54,563 bases of DNA from NCBI GenBank assembly GCA_964592815.1, contig CAZQGE010000004.1, positions 1 to 54,563 on the forward strand, read 5' to 3'. The position numbers and the translations under genes are program-made. This stretch comes from CAZQGE01 sp964592815. Its GTDB lineage: Bacteria; Bacillota; Clostridia; Christensenellales; CAG-917. Positions within the stretch are counted from its first letter, which is position 1; the number at the start of each line of letters is the position of its first letter. Below the pieces are notes generated by a model that was given only the letters and a program-made list of their open reading frames with translations, made no database searches and was not told where the DNA came from. This document shows, piece after piece, positions 23,629 through 33,124 of the stretch.

Positions 23629-23657
23629 ATTATAAACTACCAACTTGGCTTTGTCGA
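23629..23657 (-). promoter_or_regulatory. Promoter of the OYE-type reductase gene
   Basis: On the minus strand: TCGACA (23657-23652), a 17-bp spacer, TATAAT (23634-23629). The rest of the 366-bp divergent spacer up to 23934 is AT-rich, and no further clear element was seen. Confidence 0.7.
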
Positions 23658-23934
23658 TATTTTTTTATCTTTTGACCATATTTTACCGATAATTTTTCTG
23701 TTTGTAGCAAAACTAAAAATCATATTGAATTTTATTTTGTTAATTTGTAAATAGTGGTTAAAAAGTTAATTTTATTGAGCGATTTTATCGTTTTAATATA
23801 TTTTTCAATCGTCGGGTTTATGATAGCGTTACGTATGGCAATATTTATATATGCCGAGAATTTTCGTTAGCATCATTGTTTAATCTTGAAAATATAAACG
23901 GCTTATGGTAGAATTTTCTAATATAGGAGAAAGT

Positions 23935-26900
23935 ATGGGCGAAGAAAAAAATTTAGACAAGAATTTCAAAATCACTTTTGATATTGCAAAAACCATAGGT
24001 TATTTTCATATTGCAAACAATGTAAACCCAATAAAAAGATTGCACGTCAAAAATATGTGCGGAGAAGACTTTGAAAACGTAAAAATAAAAGTGTTTTCGA
24101 CTCCTGATTTTTTGTTGCCTTTTGAGGTTATTCAACAAGCGTTTCCACGCAAAACCAACGTTAAGTTTGAGACGTCGGGCAAGCTGTCACCATTGTTTAT
24201 GGTTGCGCTTGACAGACGTATAAAAGGCGAGGTTTCAGTAGAAGTTTGGAAGGATGACGTTTTGCTTGCCGAACAAACGGAAGAAACCGAGCTTTTGGCT
24301 TTTGACGAATGCAATTTTACTGAAAATCCCGAGAGCATAGCTACTTTTGTAAAACGAACAAGCGAAATAAACCGATTTGTAAATTCTGCCAACAAAAAGT
24401 TGGAAAGCTGGGGCGTCCCGTCCAAAGGCGCAGGTTACCAAACAAATAAAAATGCCGTGAGAAACTTTTTTGCAGCGTGTTTTAGCGTGTTGACCGAAGA
24501 AAACTTTGTGATAAGCGAAAAACAAAACGTAAGTGAAATCATTTCAAGCCATACGGAAATGTTCCTTTCAAAAATTGCATCTCCTTTGGAACTTGCGTTG
24601 TTTATAAGCGCAATGATAGAAGCAAACGGACAAAACTCTTTAATCGGAAAATTTGAGGACAAGTGGTACGTCGGTTGCTTCCTCACCAACGATTGTTTTC
24701 CGAACGTAATAAACGATGATGCGGGAATTATTAGAAAAAAAGCGGAGATACGTGATATTTCCTTGATCTGTGCTTCTGACATAATTGAAGGAATATCCTT
24801 TGAAAAAGCTGAAAAATCTGCCGTTGCCTCTTTGAAAAAGGTGGAGAACGTTGATTTCTTCATTGACGTTAAACGCGCAAGGATTATGCACTATTATCCG
24901 TTGCCAGACAGAATTATGAAGCCGGACGGCTATGATTTGCGTCAAAGCAGCGATTTTTCTACAAACACGGTGCCTACCCAAATAAAAGAATATAAAGGCA
25001 ATATCGGCGGCGACAAAGAAATAAGCCGTGTTACTCAATGGGAAAGACGGTTGCTTGATATGGATATGAGAAACTCGCTTTTGAACTTCAAAGTGTCACA
25101 AACGAGTGTTAAACTGCTTATTCCGTCGCTTGAAGACCTAATTGAGAATTTAGACGAAAATTTGGAGTTCTCTTTGGAGTCGCGTCCAAAGGACGGTGCA
25201 GGCTCAAATGAAAAGATGTCAGCTTCTTTTGAAATGGACTCATATCTCAAACCTTTCACCGATTACACACTTTACGAAATTAAGAACAAACGCTTGCATT
25301 CCGTGTTCGACACAAAAGAACATGAATCAACGTTGCTTCGCCTTTTCAGAAAAGAACAGTCAATTCAAGAAGAAACTGGAACAATGACACTCTATCTTGC
25401 CGCTGGCTTTTTGAAATGGACGGAAACTGAAGGCGAACCTAAGTATGCGCCTATCTTGCTTTACCCTGCAACAATATCAAAAAAAGGCCTTTCAACAATC
25501 AATTTCAACCTCACAATAAATTATGACGACGCACATATTAACAGCACTTTGCTTGAATTTTTATATCAAGAATTTAATTTGGATATGCGCGGACTTCAAA
25601 CGGTTGAACTTAACAATTCAAAAGATATTCTTTCAATATTCCAAAGAATAAGAAAGGAGATTGTTAACTTTGCGGGTTGGGAAGTGTTATCAAACGTCTT
25701 CCTTGCAACACTTTCGTTTGCCAACTATCAACTTTGGTACGACGTAAAATACCGTGCCGACAAATTCAAGGAAAACAAACTCATTTCCTCGCTTATCAAC
25801 AATCGATTAGAACTTGAAAGTGACAAGTTTGAAATGTCCGACAAGAGTAGCGACAACGCTTACTTAGGGACAGACCATATCTTCTTGCCTATTTCCGCCG
25901 ACAGCTCGCAGTATTCAGCAATTTACGATTCACTTAACAAAAGCTTTGTGCTTCACGGACCTCCTGGAACTGGTAAATCGCAAACTATAACCAATATAAT
26001 TGCAAACAATATTGTAAAAGGTCGCCGCGTGCTTTTTGTTGCCGAAAAAATGGCTGCGCTTTCTGTTGTTTACCGCAGGCTTCAAAACATTGGACTGGGT
26101 GACTTTTGCTTGGAACTTCACTCAAACAAAACTGACAAAATTGCAATATTAAGCCAAATCATAAAAACGCTATCGTTGGTTGACAACCACCCAGAAAACG
26201 AAACTGACGGAAAAGCAGAAGAACTTGCCGTCTTAATCGGAAAGTTGCAAGCCGAACTTGACGCAATGCACAAAAAGCGTTATTTAGGTTTTTCACTTTA
26301 TGAAGCAATATTAAACTATTTTGACAATCAAGACGCGCCCGAGTGCTTGCGTATTGACAGTCTATTCTTTGAAAAACTGACCGAAACAAGTTTTAACAAC
26401 TATTTGGACGTCTTAACGGAATTATCCTTAAGAGCGCAAGAATGTGGCGACATAGACAAATCGCCCTTCAAACATATAGGACGCTTTGGTTACTCTGAAG
26501 TATGGCGCAAAAAAGCCGAAAATATTTTGGAGATTTATTTGCTCGAACTCAAACATTTAAGACAGTATGCAAAAAATCTTTTGCCGCTTTTCAATATGCG
26601 TACGGTTTCTTTGACAAAAACTAAAATCGAGGCGTTATACAACATAAGCAATCTGTTGAAAGAAAAATATTCAATAAATTACTTCAAGCATACTGTTGAA
26701 ATTGAAAACGCCAAAGGTATAATTGACAGTTTCAACGAAGCCCTAAAAAAGAACAGCATTTTAATGTCGGAATTTACTGCAAAGTATGGCGCGTACCCGC
26801 AAATTGCAGATATTGAACTTCTTAAAAAAGCACAAGCCTCAGGCAATTACCATTTTTCAATAAGAAAAGTGTTCCCGCAAGGCTTAGAAAAACAAAACCG

Positions 26901-29559
26901 TTCATTATATCTTGAATTTTTAATAAAATGCGAAACAAATAGGCTTCTTCTAGAAAAAAGAACCATTGAACTCGCAAACATTTTCGAGCTTCCAGCGCCG
27001 TCTTTGCAAGACGTGTCCAACTGCGTTAAAAAAATCAATTCATTGTATTTGAATGCAAGCAAACTTTACGCCGATTTTGACTCTAACTTGTTTGATAATT
27101 GCTGTTATCAGCTTACTAAATACGACATAAATTTGTATCTGGATTATTTTGTTAACGCATACGACAACAACGAAAAAGCCAAAAATTCATTTAACGAAAT
27201 TTTCTTCAACGACGGATACTTGGGCGGAGAGGAAATCAACGCAACCATTGACTATGTAAACAACATACAAAAGAACATTGACTTTATACCAAGCTGGTGC
27301 AAATATCAAGAAATTGTGGATAAATGCCGAAAAAATGGTTTTGAATTTATTCTCGAACCGTTGAACGTGGGCGAAATTACCGCAACCGACATATTGAGAT
27401 GCTTCAAAAAATGCGTTTACTATAACTTTATTCGCAGCGAACTGTATTTGGACGAAGTGCTATGTCAGTTCAGCGGTTTAACAATGGAAGAAACTGCAAA
27501 CCGCTTTAAGGATATGAGCGAGGAATACGAAAAGCTGTCAAGGCAAGACATCTATAATCAGCTTATTGCAAACCTACCCCGCCCCGAAGCAACAGGCGAC
27601 CATAACTTGGAAAGAGTGTTGCTTATGCGCGCGGAAAAAACAAATATGAAAGGCACAACTTTACGAAACCTTTTCCGCGACGTGCCAAATATTTTGAAAA
27701 CTACTTGCCCGTGTATGCTTATGAGTCCTACTTCCGTATCTCAATTTTTGGATATAGATATGGACAAATTCGACTTGGTTGTGTTTGACGAAGCCTCACA
27801 AATTCCGACTTGCAAAGCAATCGGAAGCATTGTACGAAGCAAGGAAGCAATCATTGTAGGCGACCCTAAACAGTTGCCTCCAACGTCTTTTTTCAGCTCT
27901 GACTTTAAGGACGACGAACACTATGAAGTTGAAGACTTGGAAAGCATTTTGGACGACTGCCTTGCTTTGGGTATGCCAGAAAACCACTTGTTGTGGCACT
28001 ACCGTAGCAATCACGAAAGCCTTATTGCATTCTCAAATGCTATGTATTACGACAACACGTTGCTTACGTTCCCTTCACCTAACGAAATGAACAGCAAAGT
28101 TTCTTTCCGTTACGTTGACGGAATTTATGAACGAGGCGGAAGCAAATGCAACAAAAAAGAAGGTGATGAACTTATTGCCGAAGTCATCAACCGCTTAAAA
28201 GACCCCGCAACCAAAACGCAGTCTATCGGTGTAGTAACCTTTAACACAGCACAACAAAACTACATTGAAAATGCGCTGTCAAAACAAATTCACTTGAACG
28301 GGCTTGACGCAGTTGCGTATGATACGGAAGAACCGTTGTTTGTCAAAAACTTGGAAAACGTTCAAGGTGATGAACGAGATATAATTCTTTTCAGCGTTGG
28401 ATACGGACCCGATAAAGACGGAAAATTGTCGCTTAACTTTGGCCCTATCAACCAAAGCGGCGGTTATAAACGTTTGAACGTTGCCGTTTCAAGAGCTAGA
28501 AACGAAATGAAGGTTTTCAGCGCAATAACAGGCAATATGATTGATTTAAGCCGTTCAGATAGCAAAGGTGTCAAGGGTCTTAAAGCGTTTTTGGAATATG
28601 CAGAACGAGGCAGAGATACTCTTGCAATCGACAGCTCTGACGTCAGCGGAAACAAAAACGGAATTGGTGAACTTATTGCAAAAGACCTTAAAGATAGAGG
28701 CATTCTTTGCGACTATAATATTGGCGTATCCGATTTCAAGATTGACGTTGCAGTCGTTGACCCACGCAATAAAGATAAATATATTTTGGCGGTAATTTGT
28801 GACAGCGAAAACGCTTGCAAACTGAAAGGCGTAAAAGACAGAGTTGCAATGCAAACAAAAGTTTTGAAAAAACTTGGTTGGAATACGTATCAACTTTGGA
28901 CTGTAAATTACTTTAACAACCCAAAACGTGAAGTTACAAAAATAAAAGATTTTGTTTCTGCACTAACCGAAAAAAAGGTTATGAACAAAAAAGCTATCCG
29001 CGAAATAACAACAAAGTACCGCAAAAATTATCGTGCTTATTACAGCAAAGCATTGACAAAAGCTGGTGCAGATTATGTGCTCAACTTTGTCAATGAAGAA
29101 AAGATATTAAGCAAAATACGCGAACTTATTGAAACAGAATCGCCACTTGAAGAACAATATTTGCTTGATAAACTGCTTGTTATGTTCAACATTCCAAAAA
29201 ACAGCAAGCGCGCCGTTGCAACAATCACAGATTACTTGCACTCGTTTGCAAGTTTCCAACAAGATTATTTTGGAAAATCTTTCTTTGCGGATAAAGCGGT
29301 TGATACCTTCCGTCCTAATGACACAAAGACAACAAGAGATTTAGCTAAAATTCACCCCTATGAAATTATAGCTGCAATAAAACTTGCAATAGAAACAAAA
29401 ATCAATCCTACAAAAGAGGATGTAATAAAAGAAGTATCTGCTTTGTTCAACGTGAGCAAACGCACAAAGACAGCCAATGATTGGATAAGCCAATGCCTCG
29501 ACTTGGCACTAAAAGAGAATTCTGTTATGTCAACAGTTGAAGGATATTTGACAACTTAA
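23935..29559 (+). CDS. DUF4011 - SF1 helicase - Vsr-like endonuclease protein, possible defence gene
   Basis: A 1874-residue protein. An N-terminal region of about 360 residues is unassigned. A DUF4011 domain follows (WERRLLDMDMRNSLLNFK, about 364-620). A superfamily 1 helicase is split by a long helical insert: Walker A GPPGTGKSQT at about 675, then DEAS near 1285, GDPKQLPP near 1309, the ENVQGDERDIILFS motif near 1473 and NVAVSRAR near 1516. The C-terminal part has a Vsr/MTES_1575-type nuclease-like domain (1575-1675) and a DUF3320-like end. The nuclease motif reads YILAVICDS where I remember an acidic residue before CD, so cleavage may be lost. Proteins of this layout occur as single-gene phage-defence candidates. 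The ATG at 23935 follows AGGAGA; an upstream ATG at 23905 has no such site. Confidence 0.85.
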   Translation: MGEEKNLDKNFKITFDIAKTIGYFHIANNVNPIKRLHVKNMCGEDFENVKIKVFSTPDFLLPFEVIQQAFPRKTNVKFETSGKLSPLFMVALDRRIKGEVSVEVWKDDVLLAEQTEETELLAFDECNFTENPESIATFVKRTSEINRFVNSANKKLESWGVPSKGAGYQTNKNAVRNFFAACFSVLTEENFVISEKQNVSEIISSHTEMFLSKIASPLELALFISAMIEANGQNSLIGKFEDKWYVGCFLTNDCFPNVINDDAGIIRKKAEIRDISLICASDIIEGISFEKAEKSAVASLKKVENVDFFIDVKRARIMHYYPLPDRIMKPDGYDLRQSSDFSTNTVPTQIKEYKGNIGGDKEISRVTQWERRLLDMDMRNSLLNFKVSQTSVKLLIPSLEDLIENLDENLEFSLESRPKDGAGSNEKMSASFEMDSYLKPFTDYTLYEIKNKRLHSVFDTKEHESTLLRLFRKEQSIQEETGTMTLYLAAGFLKWTETEGEPKYAPILLYPATISKKGLSTINFNLTINYDDAHINSTLLEFLYQEFNLDMRGLQTVELNNSKDILSIFQRIRKEIVNFAGWEVLSNVFLATLSFANYQLWYDVKYRADKFKENKLISSLINNRLELESDKFEMSDKSSDNAYLGTDHIFLPISADSSQYSAIYDSLNKSFVLHGPPGTGKSQTITNIIANNIVKGRRVLFVAEKMAALSVVYRRLQNIGLGDFCLELHSNKTDKIAILSQIIKTLSLVDNHPENETDGKAEELAVLIGKLQAELDAMHKKRYLGFSLYEAILNYFDNQDAPECLRIDSLFFEKLTETSFNNYLDVLTELSLRAQECGDIDKSPFKHIGRFGYSEVWRKKAENILEIYLLELKHLRQYAKNLLPLFNMRTVSLTKTKIEALYNISNLLKEKYSINYFKHTVEIENAKGIIDSFNEALKKNSILMSEFTAKYGAYPQIADIELLKKAQASGNYHFSIRKVFPQGLEKQNRSLYLEFLIKCETNRLLLEKRTIELANIFELPAPSLQDVSNCVKKINSLYLNASKLYADFDSNLFDNCCYQLTKYDINLYLDYFVNAYDNNEKAKNSFNEIFFNDGYLGGEEINATIDYVNNIQKNIDFIPSWCKYQEIVDKCRKNGFEFILEPLNVGEITATDILRCFKKCVYYNFIRSELYLDEVLCQFSGLTMEETANRFKDMSEEYEKLSRQDIYNQLIANLPRPEATGDHNLERVLLMRAEKTNMKGTTLRNLFRDVPNILKTTCPCMLMSPTSVSQFLDIDMDKFDLVVFDEASQIPTCKAIGSIVRSKEAIIVGDPKQLPPTSFFSSDFKDDEHYEVEDLESILDDCLALGMPENHLLWHYRSNHESLIAFSNAMYYDNTLLTFPSPNEMNSKVSFRYVDGIYERGGSKCNKKEGDELIAEVINRLKDPATKTQSIGVVTFNTAQQNYIENALSKQIHLNGLDAVAYDTEEPLFVKNLENVQGDERDIILFSVGYGPDKDGKLSLNFGPINQSGGYKRLNVAVSRARNEMKVFSAITGNMIDLSRSDSKGVKGLKAFLEYAERGRDTLAIDSSDVSGNKNGIGELIAKDLKDRGILCDYNIGVSDFKIDVAVVDPRNKDKYILAVICDSENACKLKGVKDRVAMQTKVLKKLGWNTYQLWTVNYFNNPKREVTKIKDFVSALTEKKVMNKKAIREITTKYRKNYRAYYSKALTKAGADYVLNFVNEEKILSKIRELIETESPLEEQYLLDKLLVMFNIPKNSKRAVATITDYLHSFASFQQDYFGKSFFADKAVDTFRPNDTKTTRDLAKIHPYEIIAAIKLAIETKINPTKEDVIKEVSALFNVSKRTKTANDWISQCLDLALKENSVMSTVEGYLTT

Positions 29560-29620
29560 TTTAGGCGCACGGTGTGCTTTTGCGCATACCTAACAACTTT
29601 AATTATAAATAACATAAAAT

Positions 29621-29648
29621 AAAAAACAGCCGTTTGACTGTTTTTTTT
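29621..29648. terminator. Terminator between the helicase gene and proS
   Basis: AAAAAACAG / CTGTTTTTT arms with an 8-base loop and T8, between convergent genes. The GC part of the stem is short. Confidence 0.65.
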
Positions 29649-29670
29649 GTTTAGCTTTATAAAAAAATTC

Positions 29671-31107
29671 TTAGTATGATTTTGCAAAATAAATAACTTT
29701 ATCGGCTGGCTTTCCGCAATAAATACATTTATTTCCAATAGGAGTTTGGTCAAATGGCATAACGCGTGAACTTGCGGCGGTTTCTGCTTTGATTGCGTCC
29801 TCACATTCACGGCAGCCGCACCACATAGCTTTGACAAAGTTTTGGCTGTTTACAGCGTCTTTAAGTTCGTCCATTGATGCACATTCTTTTATATGGCTAT
29901 GTAAAAACGCTCTTGATTGCATAAACATATTTTTATGAATATCGTCAAGCAATTCGGGCACTCCTATCACAATATCGTCAATTTTCATAACTACTTTCTC
30001 GTGAGTGTCGCGCCTTGCAAGCAAAACTTCACCTTTTTCAATGTCCCTAGGTCCAATTTCCAAACGTAAAGGGGCGCCTTTCATTTCCCACTCATTGAAT
30101 TTCCAACCCGTGCTTTGCTCACGGTCGTCAAGTTCAATTCTTACACCCGCCTTTTTAAGAGTTTCCGCAACTTCTTTCGCCTTTTCCATAACCCCTTGTT
30201 TATGCGCTGCAATAGGTATAATTGCAACTTGAACTGGAGCAACTCTTGGTGGCAACTTCAAACCTCTTTGGTCGCCGTGCGCCATAATAAGTGCGCCTAT
30301 CAAGCGTGTTGAAACACCCCAACTTGTTTGATACGGATTTTTTTGCGAACCATCACGGTCAAGAAATTTAATTTCAAACGAACTGGAAAAATTTTGTCCC
30401 AAATAGTGCGACGTGCCAGCTTGCAAAGACTTTCCATCAAGCATCATTGCTTCCATAGAGTACGTATTTACAGCACCAGCAAATTTTTCTTTTTCAGATT
30501 TTTGGCCAATGAGTACGTCTATTGCCAACACGTTTTCCATAAATTCACGGTAAACGTTAAGCATTTTCAAAGTTTCTTCCCTTGCCTCTTTTTCCGTAAT
30601 ATGCAAAGTATGCCCTTCTTGCCATAAAAATTCACTTGTCCTAAGAAACGGTCTTGTCGTCTTTTCCCAACGCACGACGTTTGCCCATTGATTTATCAGC
30701 AACGGCAAATCTCGGTAACTTTGCACCCATTTTGAGTACATTGAACAAATGATTGTTTCAGACGTTGGACGCACCACCAACTTTTCATCCAATTCGGTAT
30801 CGCCAACGTGCGTAACAAGTGCCACTTCTGGTGCAAAGCCCTCAACGTGTTCAGCTTCTTTCATCAAAAAACTCAACGGAATGAACATAGGAAAATATGC
30901 ATTTTTATGCCCTGTTGCCTTAAAACGCGCGTTCAATTCTTCTTGAATATGTTCCCAAATTTCATATCCATAGGGGCGTATAACCATAGTACCTTTTACA
31001 GGACCATAATCAACAAGTTGCGTTTTGAGAATTACGTCTGTGTACCACTGTGGGAAATCTTCTTTAATATCGGCTATTTCTTTCACAAATTGATTGTCTT
31101 TATCCAT
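29671..31107 (-). CDS. proS: Prolyl-tRNA synthetase (short, archaeal/eukaryotic-like type)
   Basis: A 478-residue class II synthetase that charges tRNA-Pro. Its length and pattern (KGTMVIRPYGYEIWE, VVRPTSETIICSMYSKWV, RTSEFLWQEGHTLH, HGDQRGLKLPPRVAP) fit the short form without the inserted editing domain found in E. coli-type enzymes. The C-terminal zinc-type region has cysteines in CGCRECEDAI and CIYCGKPADK and ends in a Tyr, as the family does. It has its own promoter overlapping the upstream terminator. AGAGGT precedes the ATG. Confidence 0.96.
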   Translation of the reverse strand: MDKDNQFVKEIADIKEDFPQWYTDVILKTQLVDYGPVKGTMVIRPYGYEIWEHIQEELNARFKATGHKNAYFPMFIPLSFLMKEAEHVEGFAPEVALVTHVGDTELDEKLVVRPTSETIICSMYSKWVQSYRDLPLLINQWANVVRWEKTTRPFLRTSEFLWQEGHTLHITEKEAREETLKMLNVYREFMENVLAIDVLIGQKSEKEKFAGAVNTYSMEAMMLDGKSLQAGTSHYLGQNFSSSFEIKFLDRDGSQKNPYQTSWGVSTRLIGALIMAHGDQRGLKLPPRVAPVQVAIIPIAAHKQGVMEKAKEVAETLKKAGVRIELDDREQSTGWKFNEWEMKGAPLRLEIGPRDIEKGEVLLARRDTHEKVVMKIDDIVIGVPELLDDIHKNMFMQSRAFLHSHIKECASMDELKDAVNSQNFVKAMWCGCRECEDAIKAETAASSRVMPFDQTPIGNKCIYCGKPADKVIYFAKSY

Positions 31108-31128
31108 AACTACCTCTTTTCTGCGGAT

Positions 31129-31157
31129 ATACTATCACAAACGCATAAAAAATGCAA
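31129..31157 (-). promoter_or_regulatory. Promoter of proS
   Basis: On the minus strand: TTGCAT (31157-31152), a 17-bp spacer, TAGTAT (31134-31129). The -35 box lies inside the terminator stem of the gene before it. Confidence 0.6.
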
Positions 31158-31177
31158 CGTAGCAACCGTTGCATTTT
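31147..31177 (-). terminator. Terminator of the acidic zinc-ribbon gene
   Basis: AAAAATGCAACG / CGTTGCATTTTT type hairpin with a 7-base loop, ending in T residues on the minus strand, 9 bases after the stop at 31186. Confidence 0.85.
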
Positions 31178-31185
31178 TATCGTCT

Positions 31186-31677
31186 TTATATTTCTTCTTC
31201 CTCTTCTTCCTTTTCTTCTCCGTCTTCCTCTTCATCAAAACCTTCTTCATCAAAATCTATAATGGATTCGTCAAAATCATCAGGTTCAACAGGAGCAGAT
31301 TCCTCGTCATCAAAAACTTCGTCAACTTCCTCTTCTTGCAAAAGTTGCAAACTTACTTCATCATCTTCAGTTTCAATCGTATCATTGTCAACAAAATCTT
31401 TCCAAGACTCATCGTCTTCTTCGTGGTCGATAACCTCCACTTTCTTATCCAATTCTTCAGCTCTGCAAGTTGCGCAAATTTCTTCGTCGTCAGACAAGTA
31501 GTTCACCTTGCATACTGGGCAAATTCTTTCTTCAAACAAAGTATCGTCGTCATCGTCTTCTTCAATAAGACTTATCGAACTAACTTTTCCAAGTTCAGCT
31601 TTGCAAACTTCACAAAGTTCCTCTTCTGTAGGAATCCAGTTTAATTCACAACGGGGGCATTTTTTATATTTTCCCAT
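31186..31677 (-). CDS. Acidic protein with two zinc ribbons, function unknown
   Basis: A 163-residue protein I do not recognise as a named family. Two CxxC-x11-CxxC zinc-ribbon units are visible: C7/C10/C22/C25 and C53/C56/C68/C71. Acidic linkers join them (EEDDDDDTLFEE), and a strongly acidic C-terminal half from about residue 85 ends in a run of Glu. The charge suggests contact with a basic partner such as ribosome, polymerase or RNA-binding proteins, but this is inference. The ATG at 31675-31677 follows GAGG. Single-gene transcript. Confidence 0.75.
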   Translation of the reverse strand: MGKYKKCPRCELNWIPTEEELCEVCKAELGKVSSISLIEEDDDDDTLFEERICPVCKVNYLSDDEEICATCRAEELDKKVEVIDHEEDDESWKDFVDNDTIETEDDEVSLQLLQEEEVDEVFDDEESAPVEPDDFDESIIDFDEEGFDEEEDGEEKEEEEEEI

Positions 31678-31821
31678 ACAAACCTCACAACGGTAATTTT
31701 TCATATATTATATTGATACGCTGTCAATATGTAAACTGTTTTCGTGAACTTTTTTTTAACAAAATTTTTTTTTGCTTTGTCGATTTTTGTATTATTTTAG
31801 GAATTCTATATTTAGTGCTAA

Positions 31822-31828
31822 TTCGTCA
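31822..31828 (-). promoter_or_regulatory. Possible Spo0A box 1
   Basis: TTCGTCA on the plus strand reads TGACGAA on the other, matching the 0A-box TGNCGAA. It lies 273 bases before spo0A. Confidence 0.45.
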
Positions 31829-31860
31829 AAAACATTCAATATATTGTAATTCTTAAATTT

Positions 31861-31936
31861 ATTGGTGAAAATAATTGGTGAAAATTAAATTATATGCTAA
31901 AGTATTAAGCAAGAAAGGGTGAAAAATAGGTGAAAA
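31861..31936 (+). repeat. Four GGTGAAAA direct repeats upstream of spo0A
   Basis: Exact copies start at 31864, 31877, 31918 and 31929. The first two lie within a tandem 13-mer of the form ATTGGTGAAAATA. They sit between two possible 0A-boxes in an otherwise AT-rich 420-bp spacer without genes, so they may be part of the spo0A control region. Confidence 0.6.
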
Positions 31937-31957
31937 TTTGTTAGCAATCCAACTTTT

Positions 31958-31964
31958 TTCGACA
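31958..31964 (-). promoter_or_regulatory. Possible Spo0A box 2
   Basis: TTCGACA on the plus strand reads TGTCGAA on the other strand, an exact core 0A-box, 137 bases before the spo0A start. Two boxes suggest autoregulation, as in Bacillus. Confidence 0.5.
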
Positions 31965-32100
31965 AAATAATACATAATAATATAAAAATTTCTCTTTACT
32001 GCCTTTTTTTGTTTTTGTATGCATAAATAATTGGTGTTATCATTTTTTTAGGATAAATATTCATAAACTGACGAAATTTTTGGTATTTTAGGAGGGAAAT

Positions 32101-32850
32101 ATGAAAAAAACAGTTATCATCGCAGATGACAACAAAATATTGTTGCAGAGCCTGAAAGATTTTTTTGCAAACAATATTGACTTTGATGTCATCGGCACCG
32201 CCGAAAACGGTGTAGCAGCGCTGGACCTTATGGAGGTTCGGACACCCGATTTTCTGTTGTTGGACATTGTTATGCCTGAGCTTGACGGCTTCGGCGTTCT
32301 GTCTGCAATAGATAATAAAAAAACAACCGTCATAATGATGTCGCAAATGGCGACGGACGGCTTTGTTCAAAAAGCTCTGAAATACGGAGCTAGTTACTTC
32401 TTGGCTAAGCCTTTCAATTTTGACACGCTGGCAACCATTATGTCTGATTTCTCAGCAAACAAAGTTGAACAAGTTTCAAAGGCAACCGTGTCCAAAAAAG
32501 ACCGCTCACTCGACGAAAAAATTTCAAACTTATTTATCTCTGTTGGAATTCCTGCGCACATCAAAGGTTACCAATTTCTAAGAGAGGCTATCAAAATGAC
32601 AATCTCTAAACCCGAAATTATCAATTCAATCACAAAACGCCTTTATCCTACCATTGCCGAAAGATACGAAACATCCGCTTCAAAAGTTGAAAGGGCTATT
32701 CGCCACGCCATTGAAGTTGCGTGGAGCAGAGGAAAAATAGAAAATATCAATAATATTTTCGGCATAAAAATTTATTCACCAAACGAAAAGCCTACCAATG
32801 GCGAATTTATCGCCTTAGTGGCTGACAAACTTATGCTGGAGGGGGCATAA
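32101..32850 (+). CDS. spo0A: Stage 0 sporulation response regulator Spo0A
   Basis: A 249-residue master regulator of sporulation. The receiver domain (1-120) has the acidic pair at D9/D10, the phosphorylated D55 in LLLDIVMPELDG, and the lysine in FLAKPF. The C-terminal DNA-binding domain has KGYQFLREAI and the highly conserved RHAIEVAWSRGKIENINNIF region with the recognition helix just before it (ERYETSASKVERAI). AGGAGG lies 6 bases before the ATG. It is a single gene closed by a terminator. Its presence suggests the organism can, or recently could, form spores. Confidence 0.97.
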   Translation: MKKTVIIADDNKILLQSLKDFFANNIDFDVIGTAENGVAALDLMEVRTPDFLLLDIVMPELDGFGVLSAIDNKKTTVIMMSQMATDGFVQKALKYGASYFLAKPFNFDTLATIMSDFSANKVEQVSKATVSKKDRSLDEKISNLFISVGIPAHIKGYQFLREAIKMTISKPEIINSITKRLYPTIAERYETSASKVERAIRHAIEVAWSRGKIENINNIFGIKIYSPNEKPTNGEFIALVADKLMLEGA

Positions 32851-32865
32851 GGAAGCAGAAAAAAT

Positions 32866-32902
32866 AAAAAAGGCAAGTTGATATAAATTACTTGCCTTTT
32901 TT
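32866..32902 (+). terminator. Terminator of spo0A
   Basis: AAAAAGGCAAG / CTTGCCTTTTT hairpin with a 13-base loop and a T run. Confidence 0.88.
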
Positions 32903-33027
32903 ATCTGTTTAATTACAATTTTTTTTCAATATAGCCACAATTATGCAAATTTAGACAGGTATTTTTTTTTAGCAAAAAACGTTTGACAAACAAAACCGAT
33001 AATGATATTATTTTGTAGCATTCATTT

Positions 33028-33103
33028 GGGGGTGTAGCTCAGTTGGTAGAGCGCCTGATTTGCATTCAGGAGGTCCTCGGTTCGAATCCGTGCATCTCCA
33101 CCA
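33028..33103 (+). tRNA. tRNA-Ala (anticodon TGC)
   Basis: A complete 76-nt cloverleaf with encoded CCA. Acceptor GGGGGTG pairs with CATCTCC (two G-U pairs). The anticodon stem CCTGA/TCAGG holds the loop TTTGCAT with TGC at 33061-33063. The T-arm contains GGTTCGAATCC. Confidence 0.97.
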
Positions 33104-33124
33104 ACCAAACAAATGCAGTTTTAT

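Noticed and set aside
30808..31644. Plus-strand open frame of 278 codons opposite proS and the acidic zinc-ribbon gene
   Set aside because: Its Phe/Ser-rich product is the reverse of Asp/Glu-rich coding sequence; the minus-strand genes have clear motifs and start signals.
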